Positions 1-9,446 are shown, numbered from the stretch's first letter. The stretch: DNA of 64,000 nucleotides from AP-15 sp035503615 (GCA_035503615.1 DATJTI010000063.1:54610-118609); one strand, 5' to 3'. The notes: generated by a model from the sequence alone, not told the origin. Numbers and translations are program-made.

Positions 1-1
1 G

Positions 2-2245
2 GGCACGCTGGAGGTCGCGTTTCTGCGCAGCCCGCACGCGCATGCGCGCATCCGGTCGATCGCAAAGCCGCCCGGCGCCGCCGGCCGCGTGTTCACCGCC
101 GCCGATCTGCCGCGCCTCCGGCCGATCCGCGTCGTGACCCAGGCAGCAGGCGCCAAATCGCCGGCCTGGCCACCGCTCGCCAGCGACAAGGTGCGCTATG
201 TCGGCGAGGCGATCGCCGCCTGCCTGGCGCCGAGCCGCGCCGAGGCCGAGGACCTCGCCGCCGCCATCGCGGTCGAGTTCGATGTGCTCGACGCGGTTGT
301 CGACGCCCCGTGCGACATGCGCGGCAGCCGCCATCCGGTGCATGAACAGTGGGGCGACAACCTCTATAGCGAGCGGGTGTTCGAGGGTGGCAACATCGAC
401 GCGGCACAGCGCGCCGCCGCGGTCACGATTCGCCGCCGCTACCGCATGCACCGGCAATCGGGGGCACCGCTCGAGGGCCGCGCCGTGCTCGCCCACCTGG
501 ACCACCGGCTCGACGAGATCGTGGTCCACACCTCGACCCAGACGCCGCACACCGTGCGCGTCGCACTCGGCGAATTCCTCGGGCTCGATCTGCGCCGGCT
601 GCGCGTCGTCGCCCCCGATGTCGGCGGCGGCTTCGGGCCCAAGGCGCGGCTCTATCCCGAAGAGCTGATCCTGGCGGCACTGGCGCTCGAGCTCGACCAT
701 CCGGTGCGCTGGGTCGAGGATCGCGGCGAACATCTCCTGACCGCGGCGCATACCCGCGACCATCATTACACGATCGCCGCCTATGCCGATCGTGACGGGC
801 GCATCCTCGGGGTCGATGCCGAGATCATCGTCGATGCCGGCGCCTATGGGCTGTGGCCGCAGGGACCCTACAACGAAGCGTCGATGGCCGCACGCAACCT
901 GCCCGGGCCTTATACGATCGCGAATTACCGCTGCCGCGCGATAACGGTCGCCACCAACAAGGCGCCGCTCGGGCCGTTTCGCGGTGTCGGCCGGCCGGGT
1001 GCCTGCTTTGCGATCGAGCGCACGATCGACGAGGTCGCGCGCGCGGTCGGCCGCGACCCGGCCGAAGTGCGGATGTTGAACATGGTGCGGCCGGAAGAGA
1101 TGCCGTTCGCAACAGTCGGCGGCATGCGTTTCGACAATGGCGACTATCCGCAGAGTGTCCGGCTCTGCGCCGAGCTGTTGGACCTGCCGGCGGTCCGCGC
1201 CCGCCAGCAGCAGGGAGAGCCCGACGGAAAGCTCGTCGGCATCGGTTTCGCCTCCTTTGCCGAGCAGACCGCTCATGGCATGGCCGAGTTCGTCAGCCGC
1301 GGCGCCTCGATCGTGCCGGGCTTCGAGAGCTGCACCGCGCGCATCCTGCCCGATGGCAGCCTGGTGCTGACGGTCGGCATCCAGTCGCACGGCCAGGGGC
1401 TCGAAACCACGCTCGCGCAGATCGCCCATCACGAGCTCGGTATCGACCCGGCACGGATCGCGGTGCGCCACGGCGACACCGAAACTTCGGCGTTCGGCTT
1501 TGGCACCTTCGCCTCGCGCAGTATGGTCATGTCGGGCGGTGCCGTCGCACGCGCGAGCCGCATTTTGCGCGACAAGCTATGCCGGATCGGCGCGCATCTG
1601 CTGCAGTGCGATATGGGTGCGGTGCGATGCACCAATGGGGTGGTGCAGGGACCGCAGGGTTCGGTCACGATCGCCGAAATCGCCAAGGTGGCGCATCTGC
1701 GGATGGACGGGCTGCCGCCGGGGGTCGAACCGTTGCTCGACGCGACCGCGACCTACGAGCCCGGCATCGGCACCGGCGTCTTTTCCTATGCGACGCATGG
1801 CGCGCTCGTCGCGGTCGATCCCGAGACCGGGTTTGTCGAGGTGCTCGATTTCGCCGTCGCCGAGGATTGCGGGACGATGGTCAACCCGATGATCGTCGAG
1901 GGCCAGATCCGCGGCGGCGTGGTGCAGGGGATCGGCACCGCGCTCTATGAGGAGATCCCGTATGACGAGCACGGCCAGCCGCTGGTCGGCACATTCGCCG
2001 ATTATCTGATGCCGGGTGCCGTCGAGATGCCGGCGATCAAGATCGGCCACTTGCACACGCCGGCGACCGCGACCGAATACGGCATGAAAGGGATGGGCGA
2101 AGGGGGTGCCGTCGCTCCGCCTGCGGCAATCGCCAACGCCGTGCGCGACGCGCTCGCCAAGATCGGTGCCGAAATCAACGAGACGCCGATCACCCCACGT
2201 CGGGTGCTGGCGGCGATCGAGCAGGCGACCCGGGCGAAAGGCTGA
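2..2245 (+). CDS. Molybdopterin-binding subunit of a xanthine dehydrogenase/aldehyde oxidase family enzyme (5' partial)
   Basis: Large catalytic subunit of a molybdenum hydroxylase, which hydroxylates aldehydes, N-heterocycles or CO-like substrates with water-derived oxygen. The reading frame is open to the left edge, so the first residues are missing. Seen: the cofactor loop GGGFGPKA, the active-site loop GPFRGVGRPG, QSHGQGLETT, a conserved EDCGTMVNP stretch, and near the end GMGEGGAVAPPAA, whose Glu is the catalytic base in this family. The loop reads PFRGVGR and lacks the Cys of form I CoxL, so a true aerobic CO dehydrogenase is unlikely. The FAD and 2Fe-2S subunits would have to lie upstream or elsewhere; none follows. 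Substrate unknown. Confidence 0.9.
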   Translation, partial: GTLEVAFLRSPHAHARIRSIAKPPGAAGRVFTAADLPRLRPIRVVTQAAGAKSPAWPPLASDKVRYVGEAIAACLAPSRAEAEDLAAAIAVEFDVLDAVVDAPCDMRGSRHPVHEQWGDNLYSERVFEGGNIDAAQRAAAVTIRRRYRMHRQSGAPLEGRAVLAHLDHRLDEIVVHTSTQTPHTVRVALGEFLGLDLRRLRVVAPDVGGGFGPKARLYPEELILAALALELDHPVRWVEDRGEHLLTAAHTRDHHYTIAAYADRDGRILGVDAEIIVDAGAYGLWPQGPYNEASMAARNLPGPYTIANYRCRAITVATNKAPLGPFRGVGRPGACFAIERTIDEVARAVGRDPAEVRMLNMVRPEEMPFATVGGMRFDNGDYPQSVRLCAELLDLPAVRARQQQGEPDGKLVGIGFASFAEQTAHGMAEFVSRGASIVPGFESCTARILPDGSLVLTVGIQSHGQGLETTLAQIAHHELGIDPARIAVRHGDTETSAFGFGTFASRSMVMSGGAVARASRILRDKLCRIGAHLLQCDMGAVRCTNGVVQGPQGSVTIAEIAKVAHLRMDGLPPGVEPLLDATATYEPGIGTGVFSYATHGALVAVDPETGFVEVLDFAVAEDCGTMVNPMIVEGQIRGGVVQGIGTALYEEIPYDEHGQPLVGTFADYLMPGAVEMPAIKIGHLHTPATATEYGMKGMGEGGAVAPPAAIANAVRDALAKIGAEINETPITPRRVLAAIEQATRAKG

Positions 2246-2309
2246 TACCGGCAGCCAAAACCAGCTGCCGAGGCTGATGATGCAACAGCAGGCCGAGAAA
2301 ACGTCGCTG

Positions 2310-2702
2310 CTATGAATGGAGTTTGAGGACGGCGCCGAGCAGGCTCAGGCCGGCGGCGAGCATCACGCCCATGCGCACGGTGAGGCGCAGGCCGAGATTG
2401 TCGATCGAGGCCTCGAGCTCGCGGCGCAGCGTAGCGATCGAAGCTTCGAGATCGTGCCGGGTGGCATCGATCGCAGACTGCAGCTCGCGGCGCAGCGTAG
2501 CGATCGAAGCTTCGAGATCGTGCCGGGTGGCATCGATCGCAGACTGCAGTTCGCGGCGGGCGGTGTCGAGGTCGTGACGCGTCACCAGCTCGAGCATGAT
2601 GAACTCCCGCGCCGCTTCGGCATGGGCCTCGGCCTGATCCTGCGGGATACCGGCATCCCGCAGTTTCTTTGCGAAGCTCAAACTGTCAAACGCGAAGGCC
2701 AT
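2310..2702 (-). CDS. DUF1640/CCDC90-like coiled-coil membrane protein
   Basis: A 130-residue protein that fits the DUF1640 pattern: a short N-terminal conserved segment (FDSLSFAKKLRDAGIP), a long charged amphipathic helix, and one C-terminal membrane helix (about residues 106-127). Bacterial members of this family have no settled role. The helical part contains a duplicated 22-residue unit built around ELQSAIDATRHDLEAS, encoded by a 66-bp near-perfect DNA duplication, so the coiled coil was lengthened recently by whole heptad-like units. It is a lone minus-strand gene between two plus-strand genes. The start ATG gives the family's usual N terminus. Confidence 0.7.
   Translation of the reverse strand: MAFAFDSLSFAKKLRDAGIPQDQAEAHAEAAREFIMLELVTRHDLDTARRELQSAIDATRHDLEASIATLRRELQSAIDATRHDLEASIATLRRELEASIDNLGLRLTVRMGVMLAAGLSLLGAVLKLHS
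2416..2547. repeat. 66-bp tandem repeat inside the coiled-coil gene
   Basis: Two adjacent, nearly identical 66-bp units (about 2416-2481 and 2482-2547), with the start of a third unit recognisable after 2548. The period is exactly 22 codons, so copy-number change keeps the reading frame. Confidence 0.85.
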
Positions 2703-2783
2703 CGACGGTCGCTATTTTGCCCATTTCCCTTAAAACGTCTAGTGGCGCAACCCAGACAGATGATTCCCATCTGCTGGTTTAGC

Positions 2784-2860
2784 GTCGCCCCCGCGGAAGC
2801 GGGGTCCTGGGCAAAGGCGCGGTATTGACCGCCGCTGGCCCGGTCCCCGTACTGAGCCCC
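2784..2860. repeat. Palindromic dispersed-repeat-like sequence upstream of mdh
   Basis: Part of the gene-free stretch 2703-2967. It contains a perfect hairpin CCCCGC-GGAA-GCGGGG (2789-2804) followed by about 55 bases with further GC-rich complementarity. The layout resembles the palindromic intergenic units common in proteobacterial chromosomes. No second full copy was found in this window, so the repeat status is by resemblance only. Confidence 0.35.
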
Positions 2861-2967
2861 GCCCGCAATCTGCCTGCCGCCCGCCGCCTTGCCGGCTGCG
2901 GGAATTCGGGTTAAGACGCGGCCCATCGCGCCGGCTCGCGGCGCCGGCATAAAGACGAGGCATCCCG

Positions 2968-3927
2968 ATGGCACGCAACAAGATCGCGCTGATTGGCGCC
3001 GGCCAGGTCGGCGGCACCATCGCGCTGCTCGCCGGGCTCAAAGAATTGGGCGACATCATTCTTTTCGACATCGTCGAGGGCGTGCCGCAGGGCAAGGCGC
3101 TCGACATCGCCGAGGGCTCGACGATCGAGGGCTACGACGCGATTGTCACCGGCTCCAACAATTATGCCGACATCGCCGGCGCCGATATCGTCATCGTCAC
3201 CGCCGGGATCGCCCGCAAGCCGGGCATGAGTCGCGACGATCTGATCGGCACCAACGCCAAGGTCGTCGCCACCGTCGGCCAGGCGATCAAGCGCCACTGT
3301 CCCGAAGCGTTTGTGATCACGATCACCAACCCGCTCGATGTCATGGTGTGGGTCATGCGCGAAGCCTGCGGGCTGCCGCCGGAGCGTGTCGTCGGCATGG
3401 CCGGCGTGCTCGACAGCGCGCGGTTCCGCTATTTCCTTGCCGAGGAGCTCGGTGTCTCGGTCGAGGATGTCAGTGCCTTTGTGCTCGGCGGTCACGGCGA
3501 CATGATGGTGCCGCTGGTGCGCTATTCGACGGTCGCCGGCATCCCGTTGCCCGATCTCGTCAAGATGGGCTGGACCACCAAGGAGCGGCTGGACCGGATC
3601 GTGCAGCGCACCCGCGATGGCGGCGCCGAGATCGTCAGCCTGTTGAAAACCGGCTCGGCCTTCTACGCGCCGGCGAGCTCGGCGATCGAAATGGCCGAGG
3701 CCTATCTGCGTGACAAGAAGCGGGTATTGCCCTGCGCGGCACTGCTACAAGGCCAGTACGGGGTGAACGATCTCTATGTCGGGGTGCCGGCAGTGATCGG
3801 CGCTGGCGGCGTCGAGCGCATCGTCGAGATCGAGCTCAACCGTGAGGAGCAGGCCGCCTTTGCCAAATCGGCCGCCGGCGTGCGCGAACTGATCGACGTC
3901 GTCAAGACGATGAAAGTCCTAGGCTGA
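2968..3927 (+). CDS. mdh: Malate dehydrogenase, NAD-dependent
   Basis: Oxidises malate to oxaloacetate with NAD+ in the TCA cycle; cytosolic. The 319-residue length and sequence match the LDH-like MDH type usual in alphaproteobacteria. Seen: the Rossmann motif GAGQVGGTIA at the N terminus, the substrate arginines in ARKPGMSRDDL, NPLDVMVW, and the catalytic His in LGGHGDMMVPL. It heads the TCA group and sucC follows after a 22-base gap, so co-transcription with sucCD is likely. The start ATG is preceded by an A/G-rich stretch (agacgaggc). Confidence 0.97.
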   Translation: MARNKIALIGAGQVGGTIALLAGLKELGDIILFDIVEGVPQGKALDIAEGSTIEGYDAIVTGSNNYADIAGADIVIVTAGIARKPGMSRDDLIGTNAKVVATVGQAIKRHCPEAFVITITNPLDVMVWVMREACGLPPERVVGMAGVLDSARFRYFLAEELGVSVEDVSAFVLGGHGDMMVPLVRYSTVAGIPLPDLVKMGWTTKERLDRIVQRTRDGGAEIVSLLKTGSAFYAPASSAIEMAEAYLRDKKRVLPCAALLQGQYGVNDLYVGVPAVIGAGGVERIVEIELNREEQAAFAKSAAGVRELIDVVKTMKVLG

Positions 3928-3949
3928 TCCGAACTGGTGGGCTGACCCG

Positions 3950-5119
3950 ATGAACATTCACGAATACCAGGCAAAGGAGCTGCTGGCGAAGTTCGGCGTA
4001 ACCGTGCCGCGGGGTACGGTCGCCTATACCACAGCCGAGGCGGTCGCCGCTGCACGCCAGCTCGGCGGCGGGGTCTGGGTCGTCAAGGCGCAGATCCATG
4101 CCGGCGGGCGCGGCAAGGCCGGCGGCGTCAAGCTGGCGCATTCCGAGGACGAGGTCGCCGCGGCGGCAATGGCAATGCTCGGCAAGAACCTCGTCACCCA
4201 CCAGACCGGACCCCAGGGACGCGAGGTCAAGCGCGTCTATGTCGAGGAAGGCTGCGATATTGCCCGCGAGCTCTATCTCGGCTTGTTGATCGACCGCGAG
4301 ACCGGACGGGTGACACTGATCGCTTCGACCGAAGGCGGGGTCGAGATCGAGGAGGTGGCCGAGCGTTCGCCGGACAAGATCCTGAAGGTGGCGATCGATC
4401 CGGCGAGCGGCATCCAGCCGTTTCATGCACGCGAGATCGCCTTTGGCCTCGGCCTCGAGGGCCGGCAGGTCGGCACCGCGGTCAATTTCATTACGGCACT
4501 CTACCGGGCCTTTACCGAGCTCGACGCCTCGATTGCCGAGATCAACCCGCTGGTCGTGACCGCCACGGGCCAGCTTTTGGCGCTCGACGCCAAGGTCGGG
4601 TTCGACGACAACGCACTCTTCCGCCATCCCGAGATCGCAGCGTTGCGCGACGAGGACGAGGAGGATCCGAGCGAGGTCGAGGCCGCCAAACACGCGCTCA
4701 ACTACATCAAGCTCGACGGCAATATCGGCTGCATGGTCAACGGCGCCGGGCTCGCCATGGCGACGATGGACATCATCAAGCTCTATGGCGGCAGCCCGGC
4801 CAATTTTCTCGATGTCGGCGGCGGGGCGACGCGCGAGCGGGTCGGCACCGCATTCAAGCTGATCCTCTCCGACCCGAATGTCGAAGGCATTCTCGTCAAC
4901 ATCTTCGGTGGCATCATGCGCTGCGACGTCATCGCCGAGGGTGTGGTCGCCGCGGCCCGCGAGGTCAATTTGCATGTGCCGCTGGTGGTTCGCCTCGAAG
5001 GCACCAATGTCGATCTCGGCAAAAAGATCATGCAGCAATCGGGACTGCCGATCCTCGCCGCGGCAAACCTCGCCGACGCCGCGCAGAAGATCGTGACCGC
5101 GGTCAAGGAGGCGCGCTGA
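3950..5119 (+). CDS. sucC: Succinyl-CoA synthetase beta subunit
   Basis: Beta (ATP-grasp) subunit of succinate-CoA ligase, which couples succinyl-CoA hydrolysis to nucleotide triphosphate formation. The 389-residue length is normal. The N-terminal ATP-grasp starts MNIHEYQAKELLAKFGV and the C-terminal ligase domain has GGSPANFLDVGGGA and the GGIMRCDVIAEG segment. It ends in an overlap with sucD (the A of TGA is the A of the sucD ATG), so translation of the two subunits is coupled in equal amounts. Confidence 0.97.
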   Translation: MNIHEYQAKELLAKFGVTVPRGTVAYTTAEAVAAARQLGGGVWVVKAQIHAGGRGKAGGVKLAHSEDEVAAAAMAMLGKNLVTHQTGPQGREVKRVYVEEGCDIARELYLGLLIDRETGRVTLIASTEGGVEIEEVAERSPDKILKVAIDPASGIQPFHAREIAFGLGLEGRQVGTAVNFITALYRAFTELDASIAEINPLVVTATGQLLALDAKVGFDDNALFRHPEIAALRDEDEEDPSEVEAAKHALNYIKLDGNIGCMVNGAGLAMATMDIIKLYGGSPANFLDVGGGATRERVGTAFKLILSDPNVEGILVNIFGGIMRCDVIAEGVVAAAREVNLHVPLVVRLEGTNVDLGKKIMQQSGLPILAAANLADAAQKIVTAVKEAR

Positions 5120-5994
5120 TGGCGATCCTGGTCAGCGCCGCGACCAAGGTCCTGTGCCAGGGCTTCACCGGGGCGCAGGGCACGTTCCACTCGGAGCAGG
5201 CGATCGCCTATGGCACGAAGATGGTCGGCGGGGTGACGCCGGGCAAAGGCGGGACGCGGCATCTCGACCTGCCGGTCTTCAACACCGTGCACGAGGCGCG
5301 CGCCAAGACCGGCTGCGACGCCAGCGTCATCTATGTGCCGCCGCCCTACGCAGCCGATGCGATCCTCGAAGCGGTCGATGCCGAAATCCCGCTCGTCGCC
5401 TGCATCACCGAGGGCATCCCGGTGATCGACATGGTGCGGGTCAAGCGCGCGCTTTCCGGCACCAGGACGCGGCTGATCGGACCCAATTGCCCGGGGGTCA
5501 TCACTCCCGACGAATGCAAGATCGGCATCATGCCGGGGCACATCCACCGCCGCGGGCCGATCGGCATCGTCTCGCGCTCGGGCACGCTGACCTACGAGGC
5601 GGTGGCGCAGACGAGTGCGGTCGGGCTCGGCCAGTCGACTTGTGTGGGTATCGGCGGCGATCCGGTCAACGGCACCAATTTTGTCGAGGTGCTGGAGATG
5701 TTTCTCGCCGATGACGAGACCCAGGCGATCATCATGATCGGCGAGATCGGCGGGTCGGCCGAGGAGGATGGTGCGGCGTTCCTCAAAGCCGACCGGCGCA
5801 AGAAGCCGATGGTCGGCTTTATCGCCGGCGGCACCGCACCCTCTGGCCGGCGCATGGGTCATGCCGGGGCGATCATCGCCGGTGGCAGAGGCGGAGCGGA
5901 GGATAAGATCGAAGCGCTCCAGAGCGCCGGCGTCACCGTCACCCGCTCCCCCGCCGAGATCGGCACCACGATGCGCGACGTGCTGCGGGGTTGA
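5119..5994 (+). CDS. sucD: Succinyl-CoA synthetase alpha subunit
   Basis: Alpha subunit carrying the CoA-binding domain and the phosphohistidine of succinate-CoA ligase. Seen: the N-terminal CoA site GFTGAQGTFHSEQA and the active-site His in RRMGHAGAIIAGG at about residue 246, where it lies in well-studied homologues. Length 291 is typical. The start overlaps the sucC stop by one base. After it the TCA run is interrupted by the remains of a toxin-antitoxin module before sucA. Confidence 0.97.
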   Translation: MAILVSAATKVLCQGFTGAQGTFHSEQAIAYGTKMVGGVTPGKGGTRHLDLPVFNTVHEARAKTGCDASVIYVPPPYAADAILEAVDAEIPLVACITEGIPVIDMVRVKRALSGTRTRLIGPNCPGVITPDECKIGIMPGHIHRRGPIGIVSRSGTLTYEAVAQTSAVGLGQSTCVGIGGDPVNGTNFVEVLEMFLADDETQAIIMIGEIGGSAEEDGAAFLKADRRKKPMVGFIAGGTAPSGRRMGHAGAIIAGGRGGAEDKIEALQSAGVTVTRSPAEIGTTMRDVLRG

Positions 5995-6007
5995 CAAAGG
6001 GAGTGCG

Positions 6008-6253
6008 ATGGCGCGACAGGGCGAAGTCATTGAGATTACGGTGGGCGAGGTGGCCGCAGAACTGGTGCGCCGCGGCCTCGATCGGCATGATCGTGTCGTG
6101 ATCGCGATCGAACCCGACGAGCTTATCCCCGGCCGCCGAGAAGCGCACCCGCTTGTCATCGCGGCTGGCCTAGGTGACGATGATATCGCTCGGCTGATCG
6201 AGCAGGTCCAGCACGAAGTCGAGCCCTGGCACGATCCTGTTTCGTGCCGCTGA
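6008..6253 (+). CDS. Antitoxin-like small protein, probably VapB-type partner of a decayed PIN toxin
   Basis: An 81-residue acidic protein with a C-terminal segment LGDDDIARLIEQVQHEVE of the kind seen in antitoxins paired with COG1569-type PIN toxins. The middle (RVVIAIEPDELIPGRREA) matches the linker of such antitoxins. A GGGAG ribosome-binding site lies four bases before the ATG. The sequence immediately downstream encodes the C-terminal half of a PIN toxin broken by a stop codon. The last residues (PVSCR) are probably an artefact of the deletion that removed the toxin start. It lies inside the TCA gene run, 13 bases after sucD. Confidence 0.55.
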   Translation: MARQGEVIEITVGEVAAELVRRGLDRHDRVVIAIEPDELIPGRREAHPLVIAAGLGDDDIARLIEQVQHEVEPWHDPVSCR

Positions 6254-6489
6254 TTGGTGCCGGAACGCGGGTTTTGCTGCGGCGCCTGATGACCTCAGCC
6301 GAGTTGGTCGCGATCACTGAACCGATCGTTGCCTGCCGCGATCCGACCGACGACAAACTTCTGGAGCTGGCCGGAAGCGGGTAAGCGGATCTGATTGTGA
6401 GCAGCGAGGGCGATCTGCTGGCTTTGAACCCGTTCCACGGCATCCCGATTCTCACGCCCGCAGCCTTTTTGCAGGACAGAAGACGCTAA
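6248..6489 (+). pseudogene. Remnant of a PIN-domain toxin (COG1569-like)
   Basis: Reading straight through one frame gives LVAITEPIVACRDPTDDK, then a TAA stop at 6382-6384, then ADLIVSSEGDLLALNPFHG and ILTPAAFLQ. This is the C-terminal half of a PIN-family toxin: CRDPTDDK and the VSSEGDLLAL segment hold its conserved acidic residues. The N-terminal half with the first catalytic Asp is absent and the remaining half has an in-frame stop, so the toxin is dead. It directly follows the antitoxin-like gene. The left boundary is approximate. Confidence 0.65.
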
Positions 6490-6611
6490 CTCGCAACGGA
6501 TTTGCGGCGGCGCCTCCCCATATTTCACCGGGTGAGAGCCGATGTCGAAGGCGGCGGGTCTCCAGCTCACACGAGTTTGATAATCGAGAGAAGGAATTCG
6601 GAGGCTTGCGG

Positions 6612-9431
6612 ATGGCTGATACTGACGGTGCGACATTTCTTTCCGGCGCCAATGCCGGATTTATCGCCGATCTCTACGCGCGCTTTCTCGACGATCCGGC
6701 CTCGGTCGACGAGAGCTGGCGGCGATTTTTCGCCGAGCTCGGCGAGGACGCGGCGGCGGGGCTCGGCGAATTGCGTGCTCCGCCCTGGGCGCCCACCACC
6801 CCGCAAGCCGGCAGCACGCCCCGACCTGCACCCGGCATCGACAGCCTGCGCCGGGCGACGACCGACTCGATCCGCGCCTTGCAATTGATCCGCGCCTATC
6901 GTGTGCGCGGCCATCTCGAAGCCGATCTCGACCCGCTCGGTCTGGAAAAACGCGGCCCCTACCCGGAGCTCAACTGGCGCAGCTACGGCTTTGCCGAGGC
7001 CGATCTCGACCGCGACATCTTTATCAACGGCATTTTCGGCCGCGAGCGTGCCAGCCTGCGCGAGATCGTTGCGATCCTGCGGCAGACTTATTGCGGCACG
7101 ATCGGCGTCGAATACATGCACATCCAGGTCCCGGCCGAACGCGCCTGGATCCAGCAGAAATTCGAGGTGCCGCATCGGGCGTCGCCGGCGGCGGCCGAAC
7201 AGAAAGAAATCCTCGACATCCTGACCGTCGCCGAGACCTTCGAGCGGTTTCTCGACCGCCGCTATACCGGGACCAAGCGGTTCGGCATCGAAGGCGGCGA
7301 ATCCTTGATGCCGGCGCTCGAGGCGATCCTGCGGCACGGTGCCGCGCTCGGCATCCGCGAATTCGTGATCGGCATGCCACATCGCGGGCGGCTCAATGTG
7401 CTGGCCAATTTTGTCGGCAAGCCGTTTGCTGCGATCTTTTCCGAATTCCAGGGCAACGCGACGCATCCCGAACACGTGCACGGCTCGGGCGATGTCAAAT
7501 ATCATCTCGGCACCTCGGCCGACCGCGAGATTGATGGGTGCCGCATCCACCTGTCGTTGGCGGCGAACCCGTCGCATCTCGAAGCCGTAAACCCGGTCGT
7601 GCTCGGCAAGGTGCGGGCGAAGCAGCGCCAGCGCGGCGACGGCGCGCGCAACGAGGTTGCCGGCATTCTGATGCATGGCGACGCCGCCTTTGCCGGCCAG
7701 GGCCTGGTCGCCGAATCCCTGGAATTGTCGGAGCTGACCGGGTTTGCGACCGGCGGCACGATCCACATCATCGTCAACAACCAGATCGGCTTCACCACCG
7801 CACCCGCAGCGGCGCGGTCGAGCCCCTACCCCTCGGATGTCGCCAAGGGGGTGCAGGCGCCGATCCTCCACGTCAACGGCGACGATCCCGAGGCGGTCGT
7901 CGCGGTGGCGCGCATCGCCACCGAATATCGCCAGGAATTCAACAAGGACGTCGTCATCGACCTGTTCTGCTACCGGCGTCACGGCCACAATGAGGGCGAC
8001 GAGCCGGCCTTCACCCAGCCCTTGATGTACCGCACGATCGCACGCCATCCGACCACCCGGCAGCTTTATGCCGAGCGTCTCGTCACCGAGGGCATCGTCG
8101 CCGCGGGCGCGCCGGAGGCGATCGCGGCGCGGTTTGTCACCCGGCTCGAACAGGAGTTCGCCGCGGCCGAGAATTACCGGCCGAACAAGGCGGACTGGCT
8201 CGAAGGTGCGTGGGCCGGGCTCGAACCGGCGCCGCATGGCGATAGCGGCTGTGCTACCGGTGTCGAGCCCGCGCTGTTGCGCGAATTGGGGCAAGGGCTG
8301 GTGGCCGTCCCCGAGGGCTTTCGTCTCAACCCGAAGATTGCCCGGCAGCTCGACGCCAAGCGCGCGGCCCTCGAAACCGGAGAGGGCATCGACTGGGCGA
8401 CCGCCGAGGCGCTGGCGATCGCCTCGCTCTGTGCCGAGGGCACGCATGTGCGCCTGTCGGGGCAGGATAGCGGGCGCGGCACCTTCTCGCACCGCCACGC
8501 GATCCTAGTCGATCAGGAGAGCGAGGCGCGCTGGGTCCCGATCAATCATGTCCGCGCTGGGCAGGCACCGTTCGAGATCATCGACAGCCCGCTCTCAGAA
8601 GCGGCGGTCGTCGGCTTCGAATATGGCTACAGTCTCGCCGATCCGATGACCCTGGTGCTGTGGGAGGCGCAATTCGGTGATTTCGCCAATGGCGCGCAAG
8701 TCATCATCGACCAGTTCCTCTCGGCTGGCGAAGCAAAATGGCTGCGCATGAGCGGGCTCGTGTTATTGCTGCCGCACGGCTATGAGGGGCAGGGTCCGGA
8801 GCATTCCTCGGCCCGCATCGAGCGTTATTTGCAGCTCTGCGCCGAAGACAATCTGCAAATCTGCAACCTGACTACCGCCGCCAACTACTTTCACGCGCTG
8901 CGCCGCCAGATCCGCCGTAATTTCAGAAAGCCGCTCATTGTCTTCACCCCGAAATCGCTGCTACGCGCGAGGGAGGTCGCTTCGCGGCTCGACGCGATGG
9001 GACCGGGGAGCAGCTTTCGCCCGGTCATCACGGAAACCGGTTCGATCGCGGCGGATGATGCGGTGCGCCGCGTCGTCTTATGCAGCGGCAAGGTTTATTT
9101 CGATCTGGCGAAGGCGCGCGCCGACAGCGGCGACAACCGGATCGCGCTCGTCAGGATCGAGCAGCTCTATCCGTTTCCGGCCGAGGCACTCGCCAGGCTG
9201 CTGCCACGGTGGCGCAATGCCGAGATCGTCTGGTGCCAGGAAGAGCCGCAGAACATGGGTGCCTGGAATTTTGTCGATCGCCGCCTCGAGGCGGTTCTGG
9301 CCGGGCTCGACATCGCCGCCAGGCGGCCGCGCTTTGTCGGGCGCGCCGAGGCCGCGTCGCCGGCAACCGGGCTGTTCAAGCGCCATGTCGAGGAGCAGGT
9401 GCGGCTCGTCGCCTCGGCGCTCGCCAGCTGA
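6612..9431 (+). CDS. sucA: 2-oxoglutarate dehydrogenase E1 component
   Basis: Thiamine-diphosphate enzyme that decarboxylates 2-oxoglutarate and transfers the succinyl group to the lipoyl arm of E2. About 939 residues, the normal size. Seen: the N-terminal E2-binding stretch (FIADLYARFLDDP), GMPHRGRLNVL, a ThDP/Mg region VNGDDPEAVV ending in RRHGHNEGDEP, and the C-terminal transketolase-like half with HGYEGQGPEHSSAR. I prefer the ATG at 6612, seven bases after a GGAGG site, over a TTG two codons upstream. sucB follows after 15 bases. Confidence 0.97.
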   Translation: MADTDGATFLSGANAGFIADLYARFLDDPASVDESWRRFFAELGEDAAAGLGELRAPPWAPTTPQAGSTPRPAPGIDSLRRATTDSIRALQLIRAYRVRGHLEADLDPLGLEKRGPYPELNWRSYGFAEADLDRDIFINGIFGRERASLREIVAILRQTYCGTIGVEYMHIQVPAERAWIQQKFEVPHRASPAAAEQKEILDILTVAETFERFLDRRYTGTKRFGIEGGESLMPALEAILRHGAALGIREFVIGMPHRGRLNVLANFVGKPFAAIFSEFQGNATHPEHVHGSGDVKYHLGTSADREIDGCRIHLSLAANPSHLEAVNPVVLGKVRAKQRQRGDGARNEVAGILMHGDAAFAGQGLVAESLELSELTGFATGGTIHIIVNNQIGFTTAPAAARSSPYPSDVAKGVQAPILHVNGDDPEAVVAVARIATEYRQEFNKDVVIDLFCYRRHGHNEGDEPAFTQPLMYRTIARHPTTRQLYAERLVTEGIVAAGAPEAIAARFVTRLEQEFAAAENYRPNKADWLEGAWAGLEPAPHGDSGCATGVEPALLRELGQGLVAVPEGFRLNPKIARQLDAKRAALETGEGIDWATAEALAIASLCAEGTHVRLSGQDSGRGTFSHRHAILVDQESEARWVPINHVRAGQAPFEIIDSPLSEAAVVGFEYGYSLADPMTLVLWEAQFGDFANGAQVIIDQFLSAGEAKWLRMSGLVLLLPHGYEGQGPEHSSARIERYLQLCAEDNLQICNLTTAANYFHALRRQIRRNFRKPLIVFTPKSLLRAREVASRLDAMGPGSSFRPVITETGSIAADDAVRRVVLCSGKVYFDLAKARADSGDNRIALVRIEQLYPFPAEALARLLPRWRNAEIVWCQEEPQNMGAWNFVDRRLEAVLAGLDIAARRPRFVGRAEAASPATGLFKRHVEEQVRLVASALAS

Positions 9432-9446
9432 TCCGGTGCGGCGGCG

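Noticed and set aside
2..2245. Aerobic CO dehydrogenase large subunit (CoxL)
   Set aside because: The active-site loop lacks the Cys-containing signature of form I CoxL, and no coxM, coxS or accessory genes are present downstream.
6567..8498. A 643-codon minus-strand frame across sucA
   Set aside because: Antisense shadow of a certain gene; no motif and no start signal.
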